From: Ignavibacterium sp.
GTDB lineage: Bacteria; Zixibacteria; MSB-5A5; GN15; PGXB01
Direction of reading: 5' to 3'
DNA length: 64,000 nt
NCBI GenBank assembly: GCA_020724775.1
Contig: DYGG01000001.1
Span: 62,001-126,000 of the forward strand
Below the pieces are notes generated by a model. That model worked only from the letters and a program-made list of their open reading frames with translations, did not search any database and had not been told where the DNA came from. Shown here piece after piece: positions 1 to 7,748 of the stretch (position 1 is the first letter of the stretch; every line of letters starts with the position of its first letter). Position numbers and translations under genes: made by a program.

Positions 1-377
1 ACCTGCTCGCGGAATATTATAGAGAACTGATAGACCAGCCTCCACCTATCACCGTGGAAAACCCCCATCACAGAATAGATGCAAACCAGGCTCGCCTTGC
101 GGCGCTGGAAGGTGTCAAGGAGATTATTGATGACTGGCTGTCGAAAGGGATGCTGACCGAGCCGCTGGCAAATGTCTTTCATAAAGCACTTATCGATTTG
201 ACTGGCGATTTGGTATCTTATGGTGATACAATGTATTACTGGCAGTATTTAGAGCCTTATATTAAAGATGGAATGGACGGAAATATTTATCGGGAGGGGT
301 ATCGTCAATTCGACACCCTGGCATATCGTGCCCGGCAGCGATTTAATGATTATTTTAGAAAAAAGTATGGAAATTGA
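1..377 (+). CDS. C-terminal part of an unknown protein (start outside window)
   Basis: The reading frame is open from the first bases of the window (codons from position 3) to the TGA at 375-377, so this is the tail of a gene that begins upstream. A GTG at 54 could be read as a start but has no Shine-Dalgarno sequence, and the frame before it codes sensibly. The visible ~125 residues are soluble, mostly helical in character and rich in charged and aromatic residues (for example 'MYYWQYLEPYIKDG'). I recognise no motif. It lies 128 bp upstream of the zinc-finger gene on the same strand. Confidence 0.6.
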   Translation, partial: LLAEYYRELIDQPPPITVENPHHRIDANQARLAALEGVKEIIDDWLSKGMLTEPLANVFHKALIDLTGDLVSYGDTMYYWQYLEPYIKDGMDGNIYREGYRQFDTLAYRARQRFNDYFRKKYGN

Positions 378-505
378 CGGCATTTATTCTCCTGTGCCAC
401 TAATAGAAATTGTAGACGGGGAAGGAATGCTTATTTTGGGATAGCAGTTATGTTAGGTTGCCCCCGTATTGGTAAGTTACGTCATATATTGCCCGAAGGA
501 GGAGT

Positions 506-1315
506 ATGACTTCAGTCCCGTGTCCCGGGGCTAATGAATGGGACCTGTTTTTAATGGGCTCAGAATCGATAGACCGTGCCGCCTTGGAGCGGCATCTGGA
601 AAGTTGTCCTATCTGCCGCTTTCTAATTGAAAGAAGGCAGGAAGAACTGAAACAGTTTGCCTGCCGCTGGTCACAGCTGGATACGTCCCCCGTATTTCAT
701 CTTTATCAATGGCGGGGAGACCTTCTCTCCGGGGGCGGTTTGCCGGCCATTGCCGCCGAAGGTCTGAAACTGGAGGTCGGCTCCGAATCGACTACTTTAC
801 TTTCCACCGACCAGCGCATCATGCTGAAGGCGGTGCGTGACTCCCACACCCGCGAGGTCTGGCTTTATCTTATATCCGATGACCCGGCTCTCTACCAGAA
901 TGTCCTGGTCTGTCCCTTTGGCGGTGATGAATATATGACCGATGAGAAAGGGCGGGTCAATCTGGGTCGAATCCCCTGGCCTGAATCCGAGAATCTCACC
1001 GCCGAGGTGCGCGTTGCCCGGGCCCGTTTTTCACTCGTTCCGCTAAAAGATATTCCGGAGCCGGATGGGACTCTTCTTCTTTCCAGCCCGGATGGCGACC
1101 AGATCAGGATTTCGCTTCACGATACCGGAGCTGGAAAGGCGCTTCGACTCGAAATAGTGCCGAAAGAGACCGGCGGTCCCAGTGCTCCACTAAAGATTGC
1201 CGTCCGAGAAAAAGGCTCAAAAGAACTTGTTATGATTAAATCGGACCAGGGCAACCGGCTGGAACTGCCCCGTATGGACGGCCGCAATACTATCGAAATC
1301 TACCTCTTCACCTGA
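506..1315 (+). CDS. Zinc-finger (ZAS/zf-HC2-like) anti-sigma-like regulator, soluble
   Basis: A 269-residue protein whose N-terminus carries H30-x3-C34-x2-C37 ('HLESCPICR'), the zinc-binding signature of ZAS-domain anti-sigma factors. The rest (about 70-269) looks beta-rich, and there is no membrane segment, so a cytosolic regulator is inferred. The start is set by a strong AAGGAGG at 496-502 just before ATG 506. The gene ends 4 bp before the next one, which carries a Lon-like protease domain, so the two are very likely co-transcribed. No sigma factor is adjacent, so its partner is unknown. It has the same plan (N-terminal H-C-C finger, beta-rich tail) as the protein at 7158-7748. Confidence 0.6.
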   Translation: MTSVPCPGANEWDLFLMGSESIDRAALERHLESCPICRFLIERRQEELKQFACRWSQLDTSPVFHLYQWRGDLLSGGGLPAIAAEGLKLEVGSESTTLLSTDQRIMLKAVRDSHTREVWLYLISDDPALYQNVLVCPFGGDEYMTDEKGRVNLGRIPWPESENLTAEVRVARARFSLVPLKDIPEPDGTLLLSSPDGDQIRISLHDTGAGKALRLEIVPKETGGPSAPLKIAVREKGSKELVMIKSDQGNRLELPRMDGRNTIEIYLFT

Positions 1316-1319
1316 GGCT

Positions 1320-3491
1320 ATGCCGAACTTTCTGCAAATCGAATCCGAGAGCGAACGTCTGCGCCAGGCGCTGCGGCTGGCGCCGTCACCGGAACTGGAA
1401 ACGCTCTGCGCTCTGAAATTCTTTGCGGGACTGAAAGAAGAACTCCCTTCCTTTGTCGAGCCATATATCAAAGAATTCATTCCGAGATTGAGTGATGCCT
1501 CGCGGAAAGCCGACCCGCGAGAATTTCTTCCGGCTGATGCCGCGCAACTTTCAGGACTGCTGGAGTTTCTCGGCGGGCTTCCTGCCGGAATCTGCCCCGA
1601 AGACGACCTGGAGCGTCTGCGAATTTTTCATCGAAAAATCTCTGATTACCTTACTTCTGTCCGCAACGGCGCCATTGCTGTGGAGGCAGAAGATAAAGGA
1701 AACGGAATTCCGCTTAAGGCTCTTTTCGTCGAGCATTTCCCCGAACTTGGCTTGAGCCCGAGAGGACGAATCCTTATTCTTCGGGTCTGGGCGGAGAGAA
1801 TTTCTGCCAAAAATGAAATGGATGATGTCGATATCCGCAATCCGCTGCTGAAATCGAACGACTCTTTTCTCCGGCAGGCGCGGGATTCGGTTGCGGCAGC
1901 GCACCAATATCTGGAGCAGATTCATAATCTGCCGTCCCGACGTCGTTACCGAATCAATTTTTATGTTGACCATAACGGAGCCCGCTTCACCGGTGATTCG
2001 CTCGGGGTCGCCTTTGCCGTCGGAGCCATTGCCGCCATCGCCAGAATTGAAGTCCTCCGGGAGAGGTTTGACGTTTCACCTCTGGCGGTCTTTTCCGGGG
2101 CGCTTTCGGCCGAGGGCAAAATCGAGCCAATTGACACTGACGGACTGAAATTAAAAATCTACCGCGCCTTCCATTCCGGTCTGAAATATCTGGTGATACC
2201 GCGCGAACATATTGATGATTGCTGGGCTTTTCTCAAAGAACTGGAATCGCAGCATCCCGGTCGCAAATTGGAATTGTACGGCGCTGAAGACCTGCTCAGC
2301 GTGCTCTCCGACCCGCGGTTTGTGACCAGAAGCAAAGTCAGCCCGGTTTCATATCAGGCGCGGAAGACCGTCCAGGCTGTCCGTAACCCAAAAATCGAAA
2401 TTCCCACGCTGCTCGCGCTCATGTCACTACTTGCTTTCTTCTCCGTGAAATTGCTTACCCCCATCGAGAATGACAACCCGGTCAAATTCGTATTTGATGA
2501 AAATAACAAAGTCATTGACTTTTATAACTCTGGCGATACCCTTCTTTGGTCTCTCAAGACACCATGGACCGTGACGCAGCGCCTTGCCCAGGAATTAAAC
2601 ACCATCCTGAAGGACATAAATAAGGACGGCAAGAATGAAGTGCTTATATTGACTTTGGGCGCAGAAAGAACTCCGGAAATTGCCTGGTTTTACTGCTTTT
2701 CATTTGAGGGGGATACGCTGTTCAAACGATTTTGTATTATCCCGCATGAATATATCGTGGATACTCCTTATTCCGTTGATGGGGAATATATTAGGGTCTA
2801 TGAATATGGTGAGGAAGAGATTATTGTTACAACCGCCGCCACCCAAACCCCTATGGGTTCTTATGCTCGATTCTGGACTACCGACGGCGATTCCTTAGGT
2901 TGGTTCATAAACGCCGGGGGAAGCCACCCTTGCTTGGCCGATGACATCGGCAATGACGGCGACCTCGAAGTCTTCTTCCATAATTTCAATAACCCCTGTA
3001 GTTGTGCCGCACTCGCGATTGTCGACCCCGATTCGGCCTGGGGATGTTCTCCCCCTTATGACTCTACTGAGTCAAGGGACCGTTCTAAATTAAAACGCGG
3101 GTCGCAGGCTGCATATCTTCTTTTCCCGCAGACCGATGTCTCCTCAGCGTACGACCTTCCTTATAATAATCCCGGTAACGATGGTGTCTGGAAAACTGAA
3201 GACGGTTATGCCGTCTCTATCAGCGAATATAGCGATTCTGCAGGGAGAGGTTACTATATAATCTATCACTTCGACAAGGATTTGCGGGTTAAAATGGTAA
3301 TGCCGACCGACCAGTTCAGGAGACTCCGCGGTAGAACTATCCGGGAAGGGAAGGTGCCCGATATACCTTGGGATGATTACATCGCCCATCTTCTTGACAC
3401 CGTCACCTACTGGACCGATTCCGGCTGGGTGACCGAGGGGCAACTTCGGGCGGCCGAAAACTCAAAAAAATCTTCAAAAATCTCCAAATAA
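1320..3491 (+). CDS. Membrane protein with Lon-like (S16) protease domain and FG-GAP-like outer domain
   Basis: A 723-residue protein of unusual architecture. Residues 1-200 are a helical region I do not recognise. Residues about 207-330 resemble the Lon proteolytic domain: 'TGDSLGVAFAVGA' places S227 where Lon has its catalytic serine (DGPSAG), and 'DGLKLKIYRAFHSGLKYLVIP' (quoted in part: GLKLK, then YLVIP) places K277 as the catalytic lysine. A single membrane segment follows at about 362-380. The remainder, outside the membrane by inference, carries calcium-loop motifs 'DINKDGKNE' and 'DIGNDGDLE' typical of FG-GAP/VCBS propellers. There is no AAA+ ATPase domain, so it is not a Lon housekeeping protease. 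It follows the zinc-finger gene by 4 bp. A transmembrane sensor-protease is a plausible role, untested. Confidence 0.6.
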   Translation: MPNFLQIESESERLRQALRLAPSPELETLCALKFFAGLKEELPSFVEPYIKEFIPRLSDASRKADPREFLPADAAQLSGLLEFLGGLPAGICPEDDLERLRIFHRKISDYLTSVRNGAIAVEAEDKGNGIPLKALFVEHFPELGLSPRGRILILRVWAERISAKNEMDDVDIRNPLLKSNDSFLRQARDSVAAAHQYLEQIHNLPSRRRYRINFYVDHNGARFTGDSLGVAFAVGAIAAIARIEVLRERFDVSPLAVFSGALSAEGKIEPIDTDGLKLKIYRAFHSGLKYLVIPREHIDDCWAFLKELESQHPGRKLELYGAEDLLSVLSDPRFVTRSKVSPVSYQARKTVQAVRNPKIEIPTLLALMSLLAFFSVKLLTPIENDNPVKFVFDENNKVIDFYNSGDTLLWSLKTPWTVTQRLAQELNTILKDINKDGKNEVLILTLGAERTPEIAWFYCFSFEGDTLFKRFCIIPHEYIVDTPYSVDGEYIRVYEYGEEEIIVTTAATQTPMGSYARFWTTDGDSLGWFINAGGSHPCLADDIGNDGDLEVFFHNFNNPCSCAALAIVDPDSAWGCSPPYDSTESRDRSKLKRGSQAAYLLFPQTDVSSAYDLPYNNPGNDGVWKTEDGYAVSISEYSDSAGRGYYIIYHFDKDLRVKMVMPTDQFRRLRGRTIREGKVPDIPWDDYIAHLLDTVTYWTDSGWVTEGQLRAAENSKKSSKISK

Positions 3492-3496
3492 CCTCC

Positions 3497-3512
3497 GGCA
3501 GAATCCTCTGCC
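3497..3512 (+). terminator. Short stem-loop after the Lon-like gene
   Basis: GGCAGA-ATCC-TCTGCC lies a few bases past the TAA of the upstream gene. The stem is perfect, but there is no T-run, so termination here is only possible, not shown. Confidence 0.3.
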
Positions 3513-3600
3513 TGCCACTAATAGTCTAATAGATAATCAACCGGCCCTGTGGATACGGAGGGCCAATCAAAACAATCTAATTCATTGAGGGAGGTCTCCT

Positions 3601-6222
3601 ATGAGAGGAGTCGTTAGTAGGCTACACGTTGTGGTATTCACTTCAATCGTTAGTTTGATGGCAGTCTCTGTCAAGGCAGTTACGATCTCAGTAAAGTCTA
3701 TCCCTGAAGATGGTGTTGCCGTTTGGATAACACCTGCGGATAATTTAGGTAGGACAAATGGGATTACTCCTTTTAATTGCGAATATGACCTCAATGACAA
3801 TGTGACATTTACCGCTTCGAATCCGGCTCTGGGGCGTGCTTTTACTGCATGGTGGCAGAATTGCGGTGTTTACACTATCCAGCAGAATGCTACTATTGCC
3901 ATCACCGGCACGTTTACAATGACATGCGAGTATACCAAAGACGTGCCAACGGCCGTTAGTGCAAGTGGCCAGTGCGGTCAAATAAGGGTGACTTGGAATT
4001 CAGTGACAGGAGCAAACGGGTATTGCGTATATAGGGATGGTAATCCCTTGCCGTTGGCGTGCCCTACAGCATCACCATTTACTGACACCGATGTTGGCAC
4101 TGCTCAACATTGTTATCAGATTCAAGCTACCTTTGGGTGCTTCTACCCATCGGCGAAATCAGCATCAGCATGCGCAACAGCCGCTGCTCCGCTCGGTAGT
4201 GTTACGCTATTGAGCCCCCCGGATGACATTGAAAATCAGATACAGCCATTATTGCTCGATTGGCAAGACTTAATTGGTGCCACCCAATACCATCTGTCAA
4301 TTGACGACAATTCTGATTTTACGAGCCCCATAGTCGATGTGAATACAAATTCGTCAGACTATTATGCCACTGGTCTAGGCGATGGAGTTACTTACTACTG
4401 GCGCGTACGCGGCAATAATGCGTGTGGTTGGAGCGGTTGGAACAACCCTTGGTCTTTCACCACCATTTGTAATACACTTGGCCCCGTAACACTACTCTTA
4501 CCTCCGAATGGCGCGCCCGATTTGGAGCAGCCATTGTTCCTCGACTGGGAGCCCCTCAGCGGCTCGACCCAATATAATATTCAGGTTGATGACAATTATG
4601 ATTTTTCAAATCCTGAGGTGGACTATCAAACCGGTAATTCTGATTATAATTTGTCTGGGCTGGCGGTCGGCATCACCTATTATTGGCGAGTTAGGGGTTA
4701 CAATGGATGTGACTGGGGTGCATGGAGCGAAATCTTTGAATTTACTTTGCGATTTGCTCAGCCAAACAGCAGTTCTTTTTGTGATAGTTTTGAAAGTGGC
4801 TGGCTAGATGGTTGGACTATTGTACCAGGGGTGGGCGGGCTCCCCGAGCAGATAACATCACCAGTGCATAGTGGTGATTACGCACTTAGATTCCACAGCA
4901 ATGCATCCGGCAACTGTATCACTGCAATATATCGAAGTGACTTTGAAGCGAATTTAGGCGAATACAGCGCATATGTATACCAGACACATTCTCAGGCCGG
5001 TTTCGCAGTTTATATTCAAGTCCAGTTTCCTGGTACCTATCCATTCGGTAGTGATAATTATGAAATAGACTATCAGGCGGCAGACGCGTATGGGGGCGGC
5101 ATATTGGCGATCCACAAACGTCACAATAACTCATCTCAATTTTTAACATCAAAAGCGGCGCTATTTACGATGAATGAGTGGGTTTTTGTGTTTGCAAGGA
5201 GGCTAAATAATTCGACCCTTATCGCCGGGTATGAACGCCCCAATGGCTATCGTGATTCCATTATCTACGAAGACGTTTACCCAATTATTGCGCCTGGCAA
5301 GTTCGTAATTGCATCTTGCGCCGATTTCTATTCTACGGCTCACTTTTGGGACGACGTTTGCTTTGAATCAATATCTACAGATACGATTGTTGAATTCAGT
5401 ATAGACACGCTCTATTATTCTCGACCGGCAGGGCATGAATTTGATACAACCTTCTATATCAGAAACGAGTCTGATTTTCCCGTCGAGTGTATTATTGAAC
5501 ATACACCTTACATACCTTATTCAGTCTACTGCAGTTTGAGTGATATCTGTACTATTCCGGCGCACGATTCGATACCGGTAACCTTTGATGCCTTTACAGA
5601 AGGATGCTATCCCTATGTTGGAATGATAGACACCATTACAGTGTTGTTGTTCGTTGGTGGGAATGAGCGAGACGCGGTCATTGCTATTGAAACTGTGACA
5701 CTGAATCAGCCACCTTGTAATACGAAAATCTCACTGGTAAACGTAACAGATTCCATTAGGATTGGGGAGACTCTCATAATTGACTTCGAAGATGATTGTC
5801 CGCATGGTTTAGCGGAGGACTGCTTTCAGAGAATAGACGTTGCGTATTCTATCGACAGCATGGTCTCTTGGGTTCCAATAGATAGCAACATATATGTGAA
5901 TGGTTATGACTGGAGGATAGTCCCGGATACGTTTGGCGAGAAACTCTTTCTCAAGATAGAAGGTACAGACTGGTTTATGGTACCGGTCAATGATACAGCA
6001 GGCCCGTTTCCCCTCTATTACATGTGCGGCGATGCCAATGCCAACGGCTCTGTAAACATTCTGGATGTTACATTTCTCATTGCTTATCTATACAAAAACG
6101 AACAAGCCCCTAATCCTATTCAAGCGGGTGATGCCAACGGCAATGGGGTAGTTAATATACTTGACGCGACTTATCTCCTAAGTAAATTGTATAAAAGCGG
6201 TCCAGCACCTATCTGTCCCTAA
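3601..6222 (+). CDS. Secreted multidomain protein with FN3-like repeats and C-terminal dockerin
   Basis: An 873-residue exported protein. The N-terminus (to about residue 25, 'SVKAVT') looks like a signal peptide, and the start is supported by GAGGGAGG at 3588-3595. A cysteine-containing FN3-like domain (about 120-195) is followed by two near-duplicate FN3-like repeats, each ending in 'YYWRVRG' (near 262-269 and 361-367). A region beginning 'FCDSFESGW' resembles LamG or carbohydrate-binding domains. The last ~65 residues form a dockerin-type pair of calcium loops ('GDANANGSVNILD' and 'GDANGNGVVNILD'). No catalytic domain is recognised, so adhesion or scaffold binding is likely. The gene looks more AT-rich than its neighbours. 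No cohesin gene is visible in the window. Confidence 0.65.
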   Translation: MRGVVSRLHVVVFTSIVSLMAVSVKAVTISVKSIPEDGVAVWITPADNLGRTNGITPFNCEYDLNDNVTFTASNPALGRAFTAWWQNCGVYTIQQNATIAITGTFTMTCEYTKDVPTAVSASGQCGQIRVTWNSVTGANGYCVYRDGNPLPLACPTASPFTDTDVGTAQHCYQIQATFGCFYPSAKSASACATAAAPLGSVTLLSPPDDIENQIQPLLLDWQDLIGATQYHLSIDDNSDFTSPIVDVNTNSSDYYATGLGDGVTYYWRVRGNNACGWSGWNNPWSFTTICNTLGPVTLLLPPNGAPDLEQPLFLDWEPLSGSTQYNIQVDDNYDFSNPEVDYQTGNSDYNLSGLAVGITYYWRVRGYNGCDWGAWSEIFEFTLRFAQPNSSSFCDSFESGWLDGWTIVPGVGGLPEQITSPVHSGDYALRFHSNASGNCITAIYRSDFEANLGEYSAYVYQTHSQAGFAVYIQVQFPGTYPFGSDNYEIDYQAADAYGGGILAIHKRHNNSSQFLTSKAALFTMNEWVFVFARRLNNSTLIAGYERPNGYRDSIIYEDVYPIIAPGKFVIASCADFYSTAHFWDDVCFESISTDTIVEFSIDTLYYSRPAGHEFDTTFYIRNESDFPVECIIEHTPYIPYSVYCSLSDICTIPAHDSIPVTFDAFTEGCYPYVGMIDTITVLLFVGGNERDAVIAIETVTLNQPPCNTKISLVNVTDSIRIGETLIIDFEDDCPHGLAEDCFQRIDVAYSIDSMVSWVPIDSNIYVNGYDWRIVPDTFGEKLFLKIEGTDWFMVPVNDTAGPFPLYYMCGDANANGSVNILDVTFLIAYLYKNEQAPNPIQAGDANGNGVVNILDATYLLSKLYKSGPAPICP

Positions 6223-6258
6223 AAGTGCCGCTGCTGTCTCTTCTCTTGACTTGTTAAC

Positions 6259-6286
6259 GCGGCGGGTCGGCGAACCCGCCGCTTTT
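6259..6286 (+). terminator. Rho-independent terminator after the dockerin gene
   Basis: A perfect 9-bp GC-rich stem (GCGGCGGGT / ACCCGCCGC, 6-base loop) is followed by TTTTCT. It lies about 37 bp past the stop of the upstream gene. Confidence 0.8.
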
Positions 6287-6386
6287 CTGCGAGTCCTCGT
6301 AGATTCTTTCCGGCAAATCTGCCCTTTGGTCACTATTTATTATAAGGGGGGCAGGGAGCCCGCATCAACCGGGCTCGAGTAAATCG

Positions 6387-6424
6387 CCCGGCGGAGTTCG
6401 TGCTCGCTCCGCCGGGTTCTTCTT
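6387..6424 (+). terminator. Second strong stem-loop with T-rich tail
   Basis: A 10-bp stem CCCGGCGGAG / CTCCGCCGGG with a 10-base loop is followed by TTCTTCTT. Together with the terminator at 6259 it separates the two zinc-finger modules. The 319 bp between the genes hold only these two hairpins and the promoter at 6524. Confidence 0.65.
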
Positions 6425-6523
6425 ATCTCATCTCAAATCACCGCCATGCGCAAATTGCACCAGCATCAATTCTCATGATTAGCCCAAAACGGAATTTCGT
6501 AGTTCCCCGCTCGTTATTATCTA

Positions 6524-6551
6524 TTGACTTAACTGCCGATAATGGTATCTA
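6524..6551 (+). promoter_or_regulatory. Candidate sigma-70-type promoter for the ECF module
   Basis: TTGACT (6524-6529), a 16-base spacer and TATCTA (6546-6551) lie just upstream of the start at 6572. The ATG at 6542 would fall inside this promoter, which supports the start at 6572. Confidence 0.5.
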
Positions 6552-6571
6552 TATCGGCGGAGAAATCCAAT

Positions 6572-7144
6572 ATGGCCGTTCACAAATCTGACATCGAACT
6601 CTGGGAGGAAATTCTTCAAAATCGTCCCGAGTCCTGGAAAGAACTGGTAAGCCGTTATCAACGACTGGTTTACGCTGTGGCTACCCGTTCCGGGCTGTCG
6701 CTTGCCGATGCCGCTGATTGCTTCCAGCAAACCTGGGTGCTTCTCTACCAGAATCGCCGCAAACTAAAAGACCCCTCCCGAATCTCCGCCTGGCTGGTTA
6801 CCACCGCCAAGCGGGAAGCAATGCGGCTCAGCCGTCTTGTCGAAAAAGATTCCGGCGGCGAAGTTGATTTCGAGGAGCCGGACCCGTCGCCGCTGCCTGA
6901 CGTCGCCTTAGAGCGTCTCGAATGCCAGATACATCTTGAACTCGCCCTTAAGCAGATTGACTCTCGCTGCCGCCGGATACTGGAAGAGTTTTTCTTCGCT
7001 GCGGAAGAGGAGTCATATGAAGATATCGCCCGGAAACTGGGGTTTGCCACCAATAGTTTAGGACCCATCCGAAGGCGATGTCTGGAGAAGTTGAAAGAGA
7101 TTCTTATCAGCAACGGTTATCTGGGAGAACGAAAAACCGATTGA
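6572..7144 (+). CDS. ECF-type RNA polymerase sigma factor
   Basis: A 190-residue sigma-70 family protein with only regions 2 and 4, the extracytoplasmic-function layout. Region 2 includes 'RYQRLVYAVATRSGLSLADA' and 'DCFQQTWVLLYQN' (core-binding and -10 recognition). Region 4 includes 'YEDIARKLGFATNSLGPIRR' (helix-turn-helix for the -35). ATG 6572 is chosen over 6542 because GGCGGAGA precedes it at proper spacing and the upstream ATG lies inside the promoter. It begins a run with a zinc-finger protein, a TPR-CHAT protein and a secreted subtilisin, so it probably directs transcription under control of those neighbours. Confidence 0.85.
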   Translation: MAVHKSDIELWEEILQNRPESWKELVSRYQRLVYAVATRSGLSLADAADCFQQTWVLLYQNRRKLKDPSRISAWLVTTAKREAMRLSRLVEKDSGGEVDFEEPDPSPLPDVALERLECQIHLELALKQIDSRCRRILEEFFFAAEEESYEDIARKLGFATNSLGPIRRRCLEKLKEILISNGYLGERKTD

Positions 7145-7157
7145 ACCACTCTGTATT

Positions 7158-7748
7158 ATGAGACCGGTGAAGAAACATATGAAAGATATGCACTTTACAA
7201 GAAAAGAGTTGTTAGAAATGGCGCGGGATAAAAATAGAAAATTGCCCCGGCATCTAAAAGATTGTCCGGAATGTCGTCAGGAGTGGGAACTTCTGCAAGC
7301 ATTTCCGGTTGCGGGCCAACTGCCGCTGCCTGATGCCCCTTCCGGCTGGATTGAAAAGGCGGTGGCGCTCGGCAAGAAAGACCGCCTCCTCGGGAAACTC
7401 AAGACTCTGATAGCGGAGTTAACCTTTGACTCCTGGAAAATCCCTCAGCCGGTGGGAGTCCGCGGTGATGCGCTTCAGGACCAGCGACGTCTCCGCTTTC
7501 AAGCCGACAAAATCGGCGTTGATATCCGCGCCGAGCATGCTGATGAAGGCTGGGTCTTTGTCGGTCAACTAAGCGGCGTCGAAATCGGCGAGGCTGTCCT
7601 TAAAGTCGGGAAGAGAACTGTTCAACCCGACCCTCATGGGTTCTATCAATGGTCGAGCAAGACCCCTCCCGGCGAAATCTTTCTGCAGGCGGGAGAGGCG
7701 TCAATAAAACTGCCCAAAATCAAATGGACGAAGAGCAAACCGAGATAG
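7158..7748 (+). CDS. Zinc-finger anti-sigma-like protein next to ECF sigma factor
   Basis: A 196-residue soluble protein with H32-x3-C36-x2-C39 ('HLKDCPECR') near the N-terminus, the zinc motif of ZAS-type anti-sigma factors. Residues about 125-190 ('VFVGQLSGVEIGEAVLKV', 'DPHGFYQW', 'PPGEIFLQ') look like a small Ig-like or carboxypeptidase-regulatory-like beta fold. There is no membrane segment. It starts 13 bp after the sigma gene and its end overlaps the CHAT gene by 25 bp, strong evidence for co-expression. The true start could be 7158, 7179 or 7188, since none has a clear Shine-Dalgarno. Role as the cognate anti-sigma factor is inferred from position and the zinc motif. Confidence 0.65.
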   Translation: MRPVKKHMKDMHFTRKELLEMARDKNRKLPRHLKDCPECRQEWELLQAFPVAGQLPLPDAPSGWIEKAVALGKKDRLLGKLKTLIAELTFDSWKIPQPVGVRGDALQDQRRLRFQADKIGVDIRAEHADEGWVFVGQLSGVEIGEAVLKVGKRTVQPDPHGFYQWSSKTPPGEIFLQAGEASIKLPKIKWTKSKPR

